A DNA stretch of 64,000 nucleotides, from NCBI RefSeq assembly GCF_041381155.1, contig NC_091134.1, forward strand, positions 56,059,944 to 56,123,943, read 5' to 3'. The stretch is from Argopecten irradians (Eukaryota; Mollusca; Bivalvia; Pectinida; Pectinidae). The position numbers and the translations under genes were made by a program. Below, in pieces: positions 33,401-44,489 of this stretch (position 1 is the stretch's first letter; each line of letters starts with the position of its first letter). The notes under the pieces were generated by a model, which was not told the origin of the DNA, searched no databases, and saw nothing but the letters and a program-made list of their open reading frames with translations.

Positions 33401-36400
33401 CGGCCATTTTGATGACGACATAACCGGAACTTATGTTAACATTGGTTTTTTTGCTGTTGTTGTTTAGACTGATTTATAAGTGGACAAAAAACTGTTTAGC
33501 AATAATAGTTTGCTGTTGGAAAACATTTTTGCTGCGTCAAGCAAAATATGAAAAATTTGCTGAAAAATCACCATTTTTGAGCTTAAAATCCTATTTTTTC
33601 ATTTCTTGCGTAAAAATCACCACATATATTGAATTATTTGGTCCTAATATGTATTTATTGTTCTATTGTGGTCATTTTGATACCTCATTTGTCTACTTCG
33701 GTTGAAAAATGGCAATGTTATGACTATTTTTCATTTTTTAGTAAAATTCGAGATGGCGGCCTTCTTGATGACGTCATAACCGGAAGTTTATCCCAACTTA
33801 TGCAATGTTAACAATTTGATTTGTGATCAGTGGGTCATAAGGGTTAAGAAAAATATTGGTTCGGAGGTTTGGGGGGGTTGGGGGGTGCGTGTGGGACCCT
33901 CCTAGCCCATGGCCTAATATTAATGCTGAATTATTACAACGGCAGGGATGCATATAATTGTGTGTATCACTATCACCATGGTTAATTTAAAACAAGATAC
34001 TAGTATTACTGTACTGATGCAACAGTTTTTTCTTTTAGTTTTTCAATATTCTGAATTTTGATATATTTCCTTTTTAAGTTAATTGTTTTCTCTATGTTAT
34101 TGTTCTTCACGTAATATATACCACAATTAACATACTAGATTTGGACTCTCACCTGTACCGGTGGTGTTATACACACGAATGAGAACTTCTCCAGACGATG
34201 AAGCTTGTGAATATTCACCGCCTCCCCAGATACCGCCAATAAAGACTATTTTACCATTGTACAGGTCTGACGGTCGCCACATCAGAACTGTATCATTGGT
34301 ATAGATATAGATAATGCCACCATATCGAGCACCGGTCCCATCAGTCTGACTGTTTCCTGCTGCCGCAAACCGAAAACCACTGTTGAGACCATCATTAACT
34401 GTGACCTTTAGAAAATGTTGTGTAATTAAATCAATATCCGGAACAAAATAATTGATATGTTATTTAGATATGAATTAATTATCAGCTTTACAATTTTTTC
34501 TTCATATGTTAAAGTTAACTTACTCATAACCCATCTAAGTGACTGTAATCATTAGATTGTAAATAGAATTCGCTTAAATAATTAATTGTAACCACACTAC
34601 GGACTTTTTTCAGCGTTAACGTTTTGGGATTATTTGATAATTAATGTTTCACTTGTAAATGCTTGTATTTGATATAACTTGTTGCCATGTGTACATCTTA
34701 CGTCAACTGTCACCAGGACATCAGTTAGATTATACTGGTGTTGCAGGTCCACTTCATACGTGTTGTCCTGGTTTTGGGCCATGGTCAGCGAGTACTTAAA
34801 CACGATCATTTCAGATGGGAATACCCACGCGAGTATCCGCACACGCCCACTACCCGAGTAGGAATGGGTGTTACTACCCCATCCATCATAGTAGTTACAG
34901 ATGGCAGCTGTAAAAGTAGCAAATCAAAATATGATAGAACTGGTATCTGTGTGTCTAAATACGGAAAATGCCTGTGAATAAATATGAATTACAGTAAAAA
35001 TGTTCGATTCTAAGTCCCTTTCAAGGTTTATTACGTCATCGTATATTACACATGTTATTTGTTCATTTATTATTAGAGCATAATTTCTTAATTTGAAGGG
35101 CTTTAGGAGAGCCTTATTGCATAAGAATATTAATAACTCTGAACAGACTAAATGCATAAGTATTTTCCATATCAGAGCTGGTGGCATGAGCTGAAGATGT
35201 ATTATCTACTCGATTTCAATGAAACTACCATCAATAGTGAGTGCAATTTAACTTTAATTATATAAAGTGTATACACACAATTCTTCCCTGTGTCTTCAGA
35301 AGTTGGTCTGCTTGGCGACCAGAGACGAACAACGGTGTCATTGTACCCGTATATAACACCTCCAATGCTGACGTATAGATCTACCCCAGTCCCGTAATAG
35401 ACTGCACCTAGGATAACAAAAATAAAATCCCGAAATCGAAAGTATGTGTGTAATTCTAACGTTTTTTATTTAATGTTACGTATTATGCTAGAGAAATAGA
35501 TAATTATTATATTGCATTAATCTTATGTCGTTTGTTTTCATAGTAAAAGCACACCAAAAAGTTTCAGTTATATATGACGAAAATGACATTCCTCATTTCC
35601 CTGATTTAAGCCAAAAATCTAACCCTGAGCGTCTGAGTACACCGGTGGTGATGTGCCTACACAATGTGTCTGTACAGTCAGCATGCTTGGATAGGTGCCC
35701 AGGTTATGGGTTACCTCTGTGTAGTAGGTGGTGTCTAATAAAGGGGTAAAAATCGGTATAAGTTCAGGATGTCATTTTTTTTCCATATTGAATGTTTAAA
35801 AAAAATCCAATGATCATTAAACGTGTTTTTAATTGAAGAGAATTAACAACAAGATAAAAATCAGATAAAATAAATAACTGTGTATTTGCATAATAGATTA
35901 ATTGTGAAACGATTTGATAATAAAAAAATACTTGGTTGGACGTATGTGGTGTTTTCATAATCAACGAATATTTTAGAAATAATACCTACCGTCAAGGTCG
36001 ACCCATTCGTACTGGAACACTGGATCACCGAAATCACACATGAGCCAGACTCTAACTCTGACATCCACAGTGTTGTACCGTCCTGAAATGCTGCCAGATC
36101 CTATATATCCATCCATTCCTTATGTAAATTGATATTTAAAAAATACATTACTGAACTTATAAAAATTAAATGATCTTCTTTCCTCTAAACCTCATTTGAT
36201 TTCAATGTAACATGCACAATTTGGAAATGCATGGAATGTAATTTTATGTTTGTACATTCCTGTTAGTTTTTATTATAATTTCTGTTGCTAATTTTGAGTG
36301 TTGTTTTAGTCGCCATCAGTTTTTATACCTTTGTTTCAAACCCTTTTCATTTTAATTTTAATCACCTTAGAATTGAAAACATAGACTTTATGTTTTTATT

Positions 36401-37614
36401 AAGGTTTAGGAGAAGGTAGAAGAAAGGATTGGCTTTAAAATATCTCATAAATATATCATAATCATCCAAGTAAGCCATTGATGTCACGAAGGTTGCTTCA
36501 GCTAAAAGAATTTCTGCCATTGCCATTCTGCAACAAATCCTGCTTTTAATTTTCGGTATCAGTATTGCAGATAATTGTATTATAAATACTTTCAGTAGAC
36601 CAGTATATAAAAAATATTCAAACTGATATCAAAATATCAGTGATATAATGATAACAATGGTGACAATAATGCTGATGACAATAAGGATGATGATGATGAT
36701 GATGATGATATGACGATGACGTTGACGGCGACGATAATAATGATGATGATGATGATCTTTACCTGTGAATGCCGCTGATCCTTTGAAGGTGTAAACTGCC
36801 CCTGGGTACCCTCCATTGAAGCTCGGCACTAGAATTCTAACAAACACTTCATTGTAAGAGTATAGAACACCGCCATAATACGTATCGGTGTCGTCGTCTC
36901 GCTGGGCAGATCCGACGCCCGAAAATACGTAATCATTGCCATTTTCGGTAACCTTAGCCTGAACGTCTACTTTAACAGGAAGTTGATTCAGATTATGGAT
37001 GAAGACTGTTTCTGATTGGTTCGCACCAGTTTGTGCTGTCAAAGTTCTCCATTCACTAGTGAACGTTGGAGAATTAATACTTGATGATTCTGCGATACAT
37101 AGGTAATAAAAACAAATACATATTATGTTTATTATTGAGAAATCAAAAGCAAATTAAAGTAAGGTTGGTTTCCATGTATTGATAAAAATGGATTAATCAT
37201 TTCTATGAAATCATACTTTGTTTCAATAAACTTTCATAAAAAGATACAATGTACAAGGTCAATGTATATTCTCGATGTTTTAAGTTAGGATAGTTTAGAA
37301 TATTCTGATTTCCCTGTATAATCAAATTAAAATAAAATTATCGATCCTTTGTAGAATATAAATACATTTGAAGAGAAATTCATCGAAACATTGGCAAATC
37401 AAAATGCTCCACCCATCGTAGTAGTTATAGTTAATTAATAATGGTACAAAAGTTATCATTCCATCGATTCTATATGGACATCGATATATTATTTACAAAT
37501 GTATAGCAATTGCACTTTCATCAATACAAACCCGTCTTAAAAATACTTACGTTCAAACAAGAAAAGCACGATACAGCAAACAAATAAGTTTAGTTGTTTT
37601 TTCAACCACATCAT
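30176..37614 (-). CDS. Gene B: complete 649-residue type I membrane protein (repeated unknown domains, EGF, sushi, TM)
   Basis: Ten coding exons: 37551-37614, 36763-37089, 35990-36100, 35624-35734, 35279-35407, 34702-34907, 34153-34405, 31589-31690, 30825-31166, 30176-30480. They total 1950 bases and join without a stop. Residues 1-21 are the signal peptide; 22-130 the first unknown domain; 131-400 two further copies spread over five exons; 401-434 a five-Cys EGF-like module; 435-493 a Ser/Thr stalk; 494-547 sushi; about 595-618 the membrane helix; then a basic tail ending KIHIGK. All introns are phase 1 except the one after 34702, which is phase 0, exactly as in gene A. The least certain junction is the donor after 35279 (GTGTGT). 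It is probably a surface receptor or adhesion protein; ligand unknown. Confidence 0.88.
30825..31166 (-). CDS. Gene B stalk plus sushi exon
   Basis: 114 codons. The first half is Ser/Thr-rich without regular repeats; the second half is a sushi module (LDCNEP, VQYACTSGYSL, LVCQYGSW, LPVCSG). An extra Cys (TSTGCVVQY) makes five in the module and may pair elsewhere. Gene A encodes the same two parts in separate exons. Confidence 0.85.
31589..31690 (-). CDS. Gene B EGF-like exon
   Basis: 34 codons: GPC, TGVC, RCTC, GTHTGLYC. It has five cysteines, lacking the first as in gene A. The acceptor lies only 29 bases from the end of an inserted inverted-repeat element, so the branch point must sit in those bases or inside the element. 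Confidence 0.8.
31720..33916. mobile_element. 2.2-kb element with inverted repeats of about 750 bp, in gene B intron 7
   Basis: The ends are TAGGCCATGGGCTAGGAGGG and its inverse. Each arm holds two tandem copies of a block of about 300-450 bp (31800-32165 and 32166-32470 on the left; 33140-33464 and 33465-33850 on the right), each with ATGACGTCATCAAGATGG or its inverse, slightly altered in one copy. The unique middle at 32471-33140 has a 60-codon open frame at 32791-32972 (ITLDVLILKGTKRF) with a weak likeness to a Penelope RT thumb. No transposase seen, so it is non-autonomous or gutted. A target duplication is not clear. Confidence 0.75.
34153..35734 (-). CDS. Gene B second and third unknown-domain copies, split over exons 4-7
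   Basis: Copy two is THNLGTYPSMLTVQ (exon 4) plus GGVIYGYNDTVVRLWSPS (exon 5). Copy three is the end of exon 6 (YNLTDVLVTVD) plus exon 7, with FRFAAAGNSQTDG, GGIIYIYTNDTVLMWRPSD and IWGGGEYS. Before each copy lies a linking strand pair with GxVRxLAW or VRVRVWL followed by F.Y.W or FKYSL (exon 3 and the start of exon 6). Gene A shows the same arrangement, with equal sizes for exons 6 and 7 (206 and 253 bases). Confidence 0.8.
36650..36760. repeat. (GAT)n microsatellite beside the gene B exon 2 donor
   Basis: An imperfect GAT/GAC/GATGAC run on the plus strand, reading ATC on the transcript, begins within about five bases of the splice donor. Confidence 0.85.
36763..37089 (-). CDS. Gene B exon 2: first complete unknown domain (109 codons)
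   Basis: After a Ser-rich linker come WRTLTAQTG, FIHNLNQLPVKVDVQ, YVFSGVGSAQRDDD, YYGGVLYSYNEVFVRI and a closing YTFKGSAAFTG. The Asp-rich run before YGG is the clearest signature and could bind a metal ion (inference). The donor GTAAAG is followed at once by an ATC trinucleotide repeat. Confidence 0.85.
37551..37614 (-). CDS. Gene B exon 1: signal peptide
   Basis: Reads MMWLKKQLNLFVCCIVLFLF then Glu, with a consensus donor GTAAGT. Two basic residues followed by a hydrophobic core make a good secretory signal. The ATG at 37614 was chosen because it gives this peptide in the phase needed by exon 2. Other ATGs just upstream give only short frames and would act as upstream ORFs if transcribed. 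Confidence 0.85.
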
Positions 37615-38065
37615 GACCCATTTGACCTACACCATGAACGAAAAGAGATTTTTCAAACAAAAATACCATGCGTTAATTCAGCTTGTTACATCGTGACGTT
37701 GTGACAACCGTACGACGATGCTGGTAAATAGCATCACTGTTTCCTCACCAAGTCAGTCAGAGCAACCGAGCATACAGATACCACCATACTACTACACCAG
37801 CAAGCAGGACAAACACATTCTGATGATGCCGTGCACATCGATTACTGACACACATACCTGTTCATGTGAATGCCTGACAAACATAGTAATTATAAATATT
37901 TATTATCATTTATTAGAATAAGATAAAAAGAACATTTAACGCCAAAATATGTTATACCCCTGAAGACTGCCAAGGTTGGGTCTTGAGATCAGCCTTCAAA
38001 AAATATCCACATACAAGGGGGACATTACTACGGCGGCGTATTAGGGCCACTACAAAATTTTATTT

Positions 38066-38551
38066 ATCTTGTACGTACAAGTTATTATCTTGTACGTACA
38101 AGTTAGTATCTTGTACGTACAAGTTAGTATCTTGTACGTACAACTTAGTATCTTGTACGTACAACTTAGTATCTTGTACGTACAAGATAGTATCTTGTAC
38201 GTACAACTTAGTATCTTGTACGTACAAGATAGTATCTTGTACGTACAAGATAGTACCTTGTTCGTACAAGTTAGTATCTTGTTCGTACAACTTAGTATCT
38301 TGTACGTACAAGTTATTATCTTGTACGTACAACTTAGTATCTTGTACGTACAAGTTATTATCTTGTACGTACAAGATAGTATCTTGTACGTACAACTTAG
38401 TATCTTGTACGTACAAGTTACTATCTTGTACGTACAAGTTACTATCTTGTACGTACAACTTATAGTATCTTGTACGTACAAGATAGTATCTTGTACGTAC
38501 AAGATAGTATCTTGTACGTACAACTTAGTATCTTGAACATACAAGTTGAGT
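38066..38551. repeat. Left array of the 21-bp unit, about 23 copies
   Basis: The unit is ATCTTGTACGTACAAGTTAGT with variation mainly in the linker (GTTA, CTTA, GATA) and two copies with TTGTTCGTACAA. There is one two-base slip near 38461. Because 21 is divisible by three, four reading frames stay open for 130-160 codons; these are not genes. Confidence 0.92.
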
Positions 38552-39360
38552 TGAACTGCTGTTCATCACCGCAGAATTGAGTCACCCGCCTGATATTTTT
38601 CGTAATTAAAGATAGTCGGTCTACTTTACATTGCTTCAAGCACGATCACAGGTTTATTAACTTATTTGACAATATTAAAAATATGAATATATGTTAATGA
38701 GAACAATATCTTTTTCACAATCGTAATTTGAAATTGCCGGATTATGAGTTGAAACTGTATAGTGACTATAGTCACTTGCATTATTTTGAAACTGACACTG
38801 TATAGTTCCTTTCGAGAAAACTGTATAGTCGCTTGTTTTATAGATAAGATATATTTAGTGATAAAACGGATATGATTCATCTCCGATGAATGATAAGTTT
38901 GATCTATTAAACAAATTCGTAATTTTCTTCAGTAATAAAAGTTAAATACTTCACAATGGTGCTATCATTGGAAATGTTTGAGCATTTATTTTACTTCAGA
39001 ATAGTAGTATTGAAAATAATTAACTGCCTCCGAAAAAAAATCCTAGGCATTATGCCCTAATTCGAATGAGTTACTGATTGCAAAGACAGCAAAAGCAAAA
39101 CAAAATATTTCATGTGTTTTTGTGTTTATTAGACATATGTACACACATCAATTATTGTCCAAATGATGATCATAGTAAATACTCTGTTATAAACATTTAC
39201 ATATAAGTGTTCGGAAACTTATCACAGCATTACAACTCCACAACATATATTCTTTTCTCCCTTTGGCTTAAACAAAGTTTACGTAATATACGTATAGCAT
39301 GCGATGCCATTGTGAGAGTAAACCAGCCAAAGCCTTTAATACCGAGAGTTTCAACATTAT

Positions 39361-39737
39361 ACTATCTTGTACGTACAAGATACTAAGTTGTACGTACAAG
39401 ATACTAAGTTGTACGTACAAGATACTAACTTGTACGTACAAGATACTATCTTGTACGTACAAGATACTAAGTTGTACGTACAAGATACTAAGTTGTACGT
39501 ACAAGATACTAACTTGTACGTACAAGATACTAACTTGTACGTACAAGATACTAACTTGTACGTACAAGATACTAACTTGTACGTACAAGATACTATCTTG
39601 TACGTACAAGATACTAAGTTGTACGTACAAGATACTAACTTGTACGTACAAGATACTAAGTTGTACGTACAAGATACTATCTTGTACGTACAAGATACTA
39701 ACTTGTACGTACAAGATACTAACTTGTACGTACAAGA
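39361..39737. repeat. Right array of the 21-bp unit, about 18 copies
   Basis: The same TTGTACGTACAA core with ACTAAG, ACTAAC or ACTATC linkers, in inverse orientation to the left array and more uniform. Reading frames through it are open only because of the period. Confidence 0.92.
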
Positions 39738-39781
39738 TAAATTAAATTATATAGTGGCCCTAATACGCCGCCGTACATTAC

Positions 39782-41125
39782 AAATTAATACTGCATAAAT
39801 ATTAATTTTTAAAGCATAGCAAAACAGGTACTTATCTAGTGAGTCTATGTAGATATCTTATCACTATACTTCATCTATGTATTATTTTACAACAAATATA
39901 GTTTGTTATAGTAAAGATAATTGATATCTTTTTTTTATACTGAAGGAGTAAAACACGTATTCATCTATGTTTATATTTCATATAGTACTAACGTCACTGT
40001 ACCCCATTTGGTACAAATTTGACATATTTTTTTGCGATAATTTCAATATGCATTCCTTGTGATTCAATGTTTGTCAGTTTCTGAAGAAATGAAGACGTGA
40101 ATGTCTCAGAAAATGGTTTTATTGTAAAATTAAGTATAATAATTTTTAAGAAAAAAAATCTAGTTTATAAGTGGAATTGCCCTTATACTTGTTAATTTTC
40201 AGGAAATACATTTCAGAACTCATAAATATATCAATTTGTTCTTTCTTTAAAGTGAACAGTCGGGCAAGGATGAAGTCGGTAAAAATGGTGTGAATGTATA
40301 CAGTATAATTTCTTATGAAAGGGAAAAATAAAATCTCTCGCCAAAATCTGTCTGCGTACGAAGAAATTAATTTAAAGTATAGGAATCCTAATACGTCCTC
40401 CCGGCTAACTATGTCCGTGGTTACATTTACACGCGGCCTCGCTTTCAATGCTTTCAACTTTCCTTTACTTTAATGGTCAGAACTGGGAAACGTAAGCAGA
40501 ACTTGACCGTCGTATTAATATGTGAGAACTTTTGGAAGGATATTTAACGTAGTTGTGACGCGGCGTCCGATTCAAACCGTCTGTGTCAAGGAGGTATGAT
40601 AGAGAGATTCTTCAATTTTGTGATCACTTGAGTTCTACTTAATCAGTTCACGCTTGAAATTACTTGAATACACGGATGTTTAAAAGTCTAAATATCATTA
40701 TTTCCGGATTTTGGAGATTTTCAAATGTATCGGACATCGTTTCGAGGAACATGTACAAACACAGGTAAGGCCACTACTGTAAACGTTTAGCGCTCTCAAA
40801 ATGTTAGCTTAAATGTATTATGTTGTTTAAAACACTTCAATAAATATTAGAGATACCTATTACAAGTATTGTAAAGCTACAATTGTAGGATTCCGTTTCT
40901 TTGATATTTCGAAACACCCAAACGTACATTGTGTATGTAAAGCCTACTCTCGCCGATTCAAAGTAGATTACTAGATAGACTTGTCTGTCCCCCGAGGTGA
41001 ACAAAAATGCATTGTCGTGCTAGGTCGTTTTGGTTCAACTTATCCAACTCAAAGACTGATGATGTCCAGACATATCTTATCGATTTACGTACAACCAAAG
41101 ATGTTAAAAATACAAATAGGATGTA
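39782..41125. other. Spacer without a firm feature
   Basis: A minus-strand open frame of 103 codons (40146-40457) has no recognised motif. An ATG at 40725 on the plus strand runs 13 codons to a perfect donor (ACACAG then GTAAGG at 40765), so a small first exon of a divergent gene is possible, but no downstream exon was found. Confidence 0.3.
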
Positions 41126-41130
41126 GATCT

Positions 41131-42995
41131 CAGGGGCGGATTTAGGTTTTGAGGTTAGGGGGGGCGTGGGACAAAGCAAATCAGGCGAGGGGTCTGGGGG
41201 CCTAGGCGGTCTGGGGGCCGCCTAGGCCCCCAGAAGCTCTCGAACAAATGGTGCAGAATCCTGCATTCTGAGGATTTCATGAACACATTTTCCAGAAAAT
41301 AATTGAAGCCATTTAAGGATGTTTATTTATGGTTTTCGTGTCAAGTGTCATATTTTTTATTTGAAATTTTTATTTATTTTTTTTACTTACAGAATTGCAA
41401 TATCAAAATCTTAATAATTATATGGACATAAAGCGAAGAAAGGCGGGGGTCTGGGGGCCGCCTAGGCCCCCAGAAGCCCTCGAATAAATGTACACTTTTT
41501 CCAAAAAATAATTGAAGCTATGTAAAATTGTTCGTTTATTATTTTTGACGTCTAATGTCATATTTTGAATATAAAGTTACAGAATTGCACTGCCTAAAAT
41601 CTGAATATCAATTCAAAGAGGCACGAAGCAAAGAAAAGGGTGGGGGTCTGGGGGCCGCCTAGAACGAATATACGTACCCGGCCTACTATGCCTTTAGGCC
41701 GGGTACGAATTGGTCCCTATTTATCGTAGTGGAGCACTGCCTCCGAAAATCACTCGGGCACAGTTTTTCATACTTTTTTGAAGGTTTGGAAATAGGGGAC
41801 AATTGTAGCTCTAAAGAAGACACCATTTTCAGTCTTAAAGTCTTTTGAGCTACAATATTGCAGCTAGGGGTCGCCTATTGAAGGTTTTTATAGGACTAAT
41901 GAAAGTGTATGTGAACTTTTTTAACGATATAAGCTATTACTTTTATACATTATCTGTCAGATTAGATCATTCATTTTCCCTAACTTACACAATCTTCATA
42001 ATTCGTGTATTGGACAATGAAAGAAAAGAAGGCTAGTGGTCTTGTCTATGGCCATACGGTGCCAGGAACCATTGCTATCATCCTGTTTTCTAATAGGGAG
42101 CCTTTTGTCATGTGCATTAATTTTTTAACATCGTTTGCCTATCTTATAACATTATCGTTAAGATATGTTTTTATTGAAACAAAAAAGGAAGGCATCCGGC
42201 CACGGGGTGCACCCAGACCCTAGAAGTTCTCATTTTCTGTCGCATTCCACGTTTTTCTTTACACACATTTTCTTAGGACAAATAAAAGGCTTGTAGAAGC
42301 ATTCGGCGTCAGTAGTGATCTTGTAACTGGCGTTTTGAAAGTACGCACACATTTGTGAATTGATAGTCGGATTTAATACAGGACTTTAATGCTGATTCAA
42401 AAATGTGTAATACATGTGTATATCATTTACAACCTGGAAAACGAAGGGCATGACATATAGTCAACCAGCGAAGACTCATGGCCAGCTACAATTCCTTCCA
42501 CCCACCCCCTCCCCGTTTTCTTTTATTGCTAAGGATATCGAGATATAACCTGTCAATATTGAATATTAATGACAATAAATTATCTAATATATTGGGATTT
42601 TATGGGGTTTTTTTTGGAAAAAGTAAATACTTGAAGGGATTTACATTGTACCTTTTAAGCGATGGAGATAAAACCTTAACTTACACGAATTATTCCATTG
42701 CGCCTGGATACAAGTATGTTCATGCATGTATGTACCACAAAGTCGAATACATTTAGATTTTAAAATGATAACATCAAACGGTAAAGGTAGGAAATGGAGC
42801 TTTCTGTCTAATTCTCACTCTTTATCTAATTCCTTAATTTTTTTCCCATTTCCTTTCTCCCTCTTTTTTTTCTTTCTTCCTTCTTTTCCTTCCTTCCCCT
42901 CTTTCTTTTTCCCTTCTTTTTCCTTTTTCTTTTTTTCTCTCTCCTATTTTAGGGGGGGCGTACGCCGGGTCCGCCCCCCCTTGGATCCGCGCCTG
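41131..42995. mobile_element. 1.87-kb TIR element with CAGGGGCGGAT ends and GATCT duplication
   Basis: The left end CAGGGGCGGATTTAGG and the right end TTGGATCCGCGCCTG are inverse to each other with few changes. GATCT flanks both (41126-41130 and 42996-43000). CAG ends recall hAT-type elements, but those usually give 8-bp duplications, so the family is open. A GC-rich palindromic word CTGGGGGCCGCCTAGGCCCC recurs wholly or in part at about 41190-41240, 41450-41475 and 41645-41660. A C/T-rich tract fills 42840-42950. No transposase recognised. Confidence 0.7.
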
Positions 42996-43466
42996 GATCT
43001 ACGTGTTGTAGCGAACAACACAGACTCGCCGACATACAACATATAAACATTGCGACGTCATCGGAAGTTGCAAAACTGTAACATTGTACAACATTGTTTA
43101 TTTATCATACGCACGGAAGCATTGCTCAAAAAGGTACGGTAGTAACATAAACAATGTAACTTTTCTACATTTGTATTTACACACGTACATGTATATGTGT
43201 TCAAACCTATTTTGATACATGATCATTGAACGTACGTTCGGTACTGAAGACACCAAAAGTTTCTGATTTTGACCATCATAAATTCATCCGCGCGGCTCCA
43301 AATTGCGCGTGACATAATCAATCTATCGAGAAATAAAGTTGAGTAGCCTTTGGTTGACATCAACGGGGTTTATACTATCAATTCACCACCGACTGTGAAT
43401 ATATACATATACATTAGTACTATATCCGGTCGATATATAGTATTATATCGGGTCTATATATATTAT

Positions 43467-44470
43467 ACAAATATAGCATTTTGATGAGGTTGATACATGG
43501 TTATATCGACCAAAGAAAAAATACGGACCGAGGACGTAATCCGAGGTCGATATTTTTTCTGTGGTCGATATAACCATGTATTGACCGAAATCAAAATGCT
43601 ATATTTGTTTTATTATTTTTCTGGATTTTTTGACATTTTGAAATGAGTGCAAATCTAAATAAGCATCGCATCGTAAATTCTGCTTTGCTATGACAGTTAC
43701 AATCTTATGATTTTGAAACATGTTTAATTTAAGATCAACATACGAAAACAGTATCAACTGATGCACTTCACGCTTTTATTACATGCACCCGGTGCATGCG
43801 TTCTTGTAAATTGCATACATGTACATGTACTCGATTATACCTGTAGCTCCATGTCGGACATAGTCAATTAAATGTGTAGTTTGTTCTCCGTTGAAATAAT
43901 CCACTTCAACGCCAAACATATATCAAAAGATTCAGATTGACATGAAGATGCATTCTATTATGCTTAGTTCTCCATTCCGTAAAATAAAAAACATATACAT
44001 ACTGTAGGATTAGCTAAGGCCTAATGTTGTAACTAGTCTAGTGGAAATTTTCAAATAAATATCAAACGTATTCACTATTCAATGGCTCCAGATGCTTAAT
44101 GAATGTTATTCGATTATTTCCTACTCTCCTACCGTGTTTATGTTGAAAATTTAAAAATTTAAACTGTAAGCCTAGTCATCAGCTGGAAGTCATCATCATC
44201 TTTGATAGAAACCGAAACAATCAACGTCGTCTGTCACATTTTGTGGTTACGCTTCAAACTCAGGTCATCAAAGCGTTTATTTCAAAGCGCCAGGAACACG
44301 AAGCATTTTGGTAACGTAGATGATAACGTTATCTAAAAATAACCGTGCAATATACTTTTTCTATAAACTGCTTCCGGGAAAATCGTGCAATATAGTTTTT
44401 TAATCGGTGATCACGTGGCGTGTTTTTGACCAATGAGAAGTGATAAAAAATGCAGAAAAATAATAAATAA
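43467..44470. repeat. Foldback family F3: hairpin plus body, single unit
   Basis: A palindrome at 43467-43608 (ACAAATATAGCATTTTGATG to its inverse, apex near GGACCGAGGACG) is followed by TTTATTATTTTTCTG and a body of about 860 bp ending CAGAAAAATAATAAATAA, the inverse of the body's start. Two CGTGCAATATA words lie near the right end (44344 and 44390), as in family F1. No coding signal. Confidence 0.65.
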
Positions 44471-44489
44471 TACAATATCCGGTCGATAT

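Larger units (their letters stand above)
38029..39775. mobile_element. TIR element with two inverted 21-bp palindrome arrays and a 6-bp target duplication
   Basis: The terminal repeats are 24 bases, perfect and inverted, starting TACGGCGGCGTATTAGGG (38029-38052 and 39752-39775). CATTAC flanks both ends (38023-38028 and 39776-39781) as target duplication. Inside the left end lie about 23 copies of a 21-bp unit centred on TTGTACGTACAA, and inside the right end about 18 copies in inverse order. The middle 800 bp is unique and AT-rich. No transposase is visible, so mobility would need an enzyme from elsewhere. Superfamily not assigned. It lies 415 bp upstream of the gene B start codon. Confidence 0.85.

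Noticed and set aside
36629-36762. His/Tyr/Arg and Ile-rich extension of the gene B exon 2 frame
   Set aside because: Lies beyond the splice donor in an ATC microsatellite and intron.
21042-37089. Naming the repeated domain H-type lectin
   Set aside because: Only a loose P.V.V strand likeness; the Asp-rich YGG block is not part of that family as I know it.
38066-39737. CRISPR array
   Set aside because: No unique spacers, unit only 21 bp, animal context, and arrays bounded by transposon-type terminal repeats.
37983-39798. Long open frames (130-164 codons) of repeated SCTYK / LYVQD in the 21-bp arrays
   Set aside because: The unit length is divisible by three and lacks stops in several frames on both strands; the sequence is a DNA array inside a TIR element.
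40725-40764. Small first exon of a divergent plus-strand gene
   Set aside because: Good ATG and donor, but only 13 codons and no downstream exon found.
42726-43046. 106-codon frame with a Phe/Pro/Ser tract
   Set aside because: C/T-rich tract near the right end of a TIR element.
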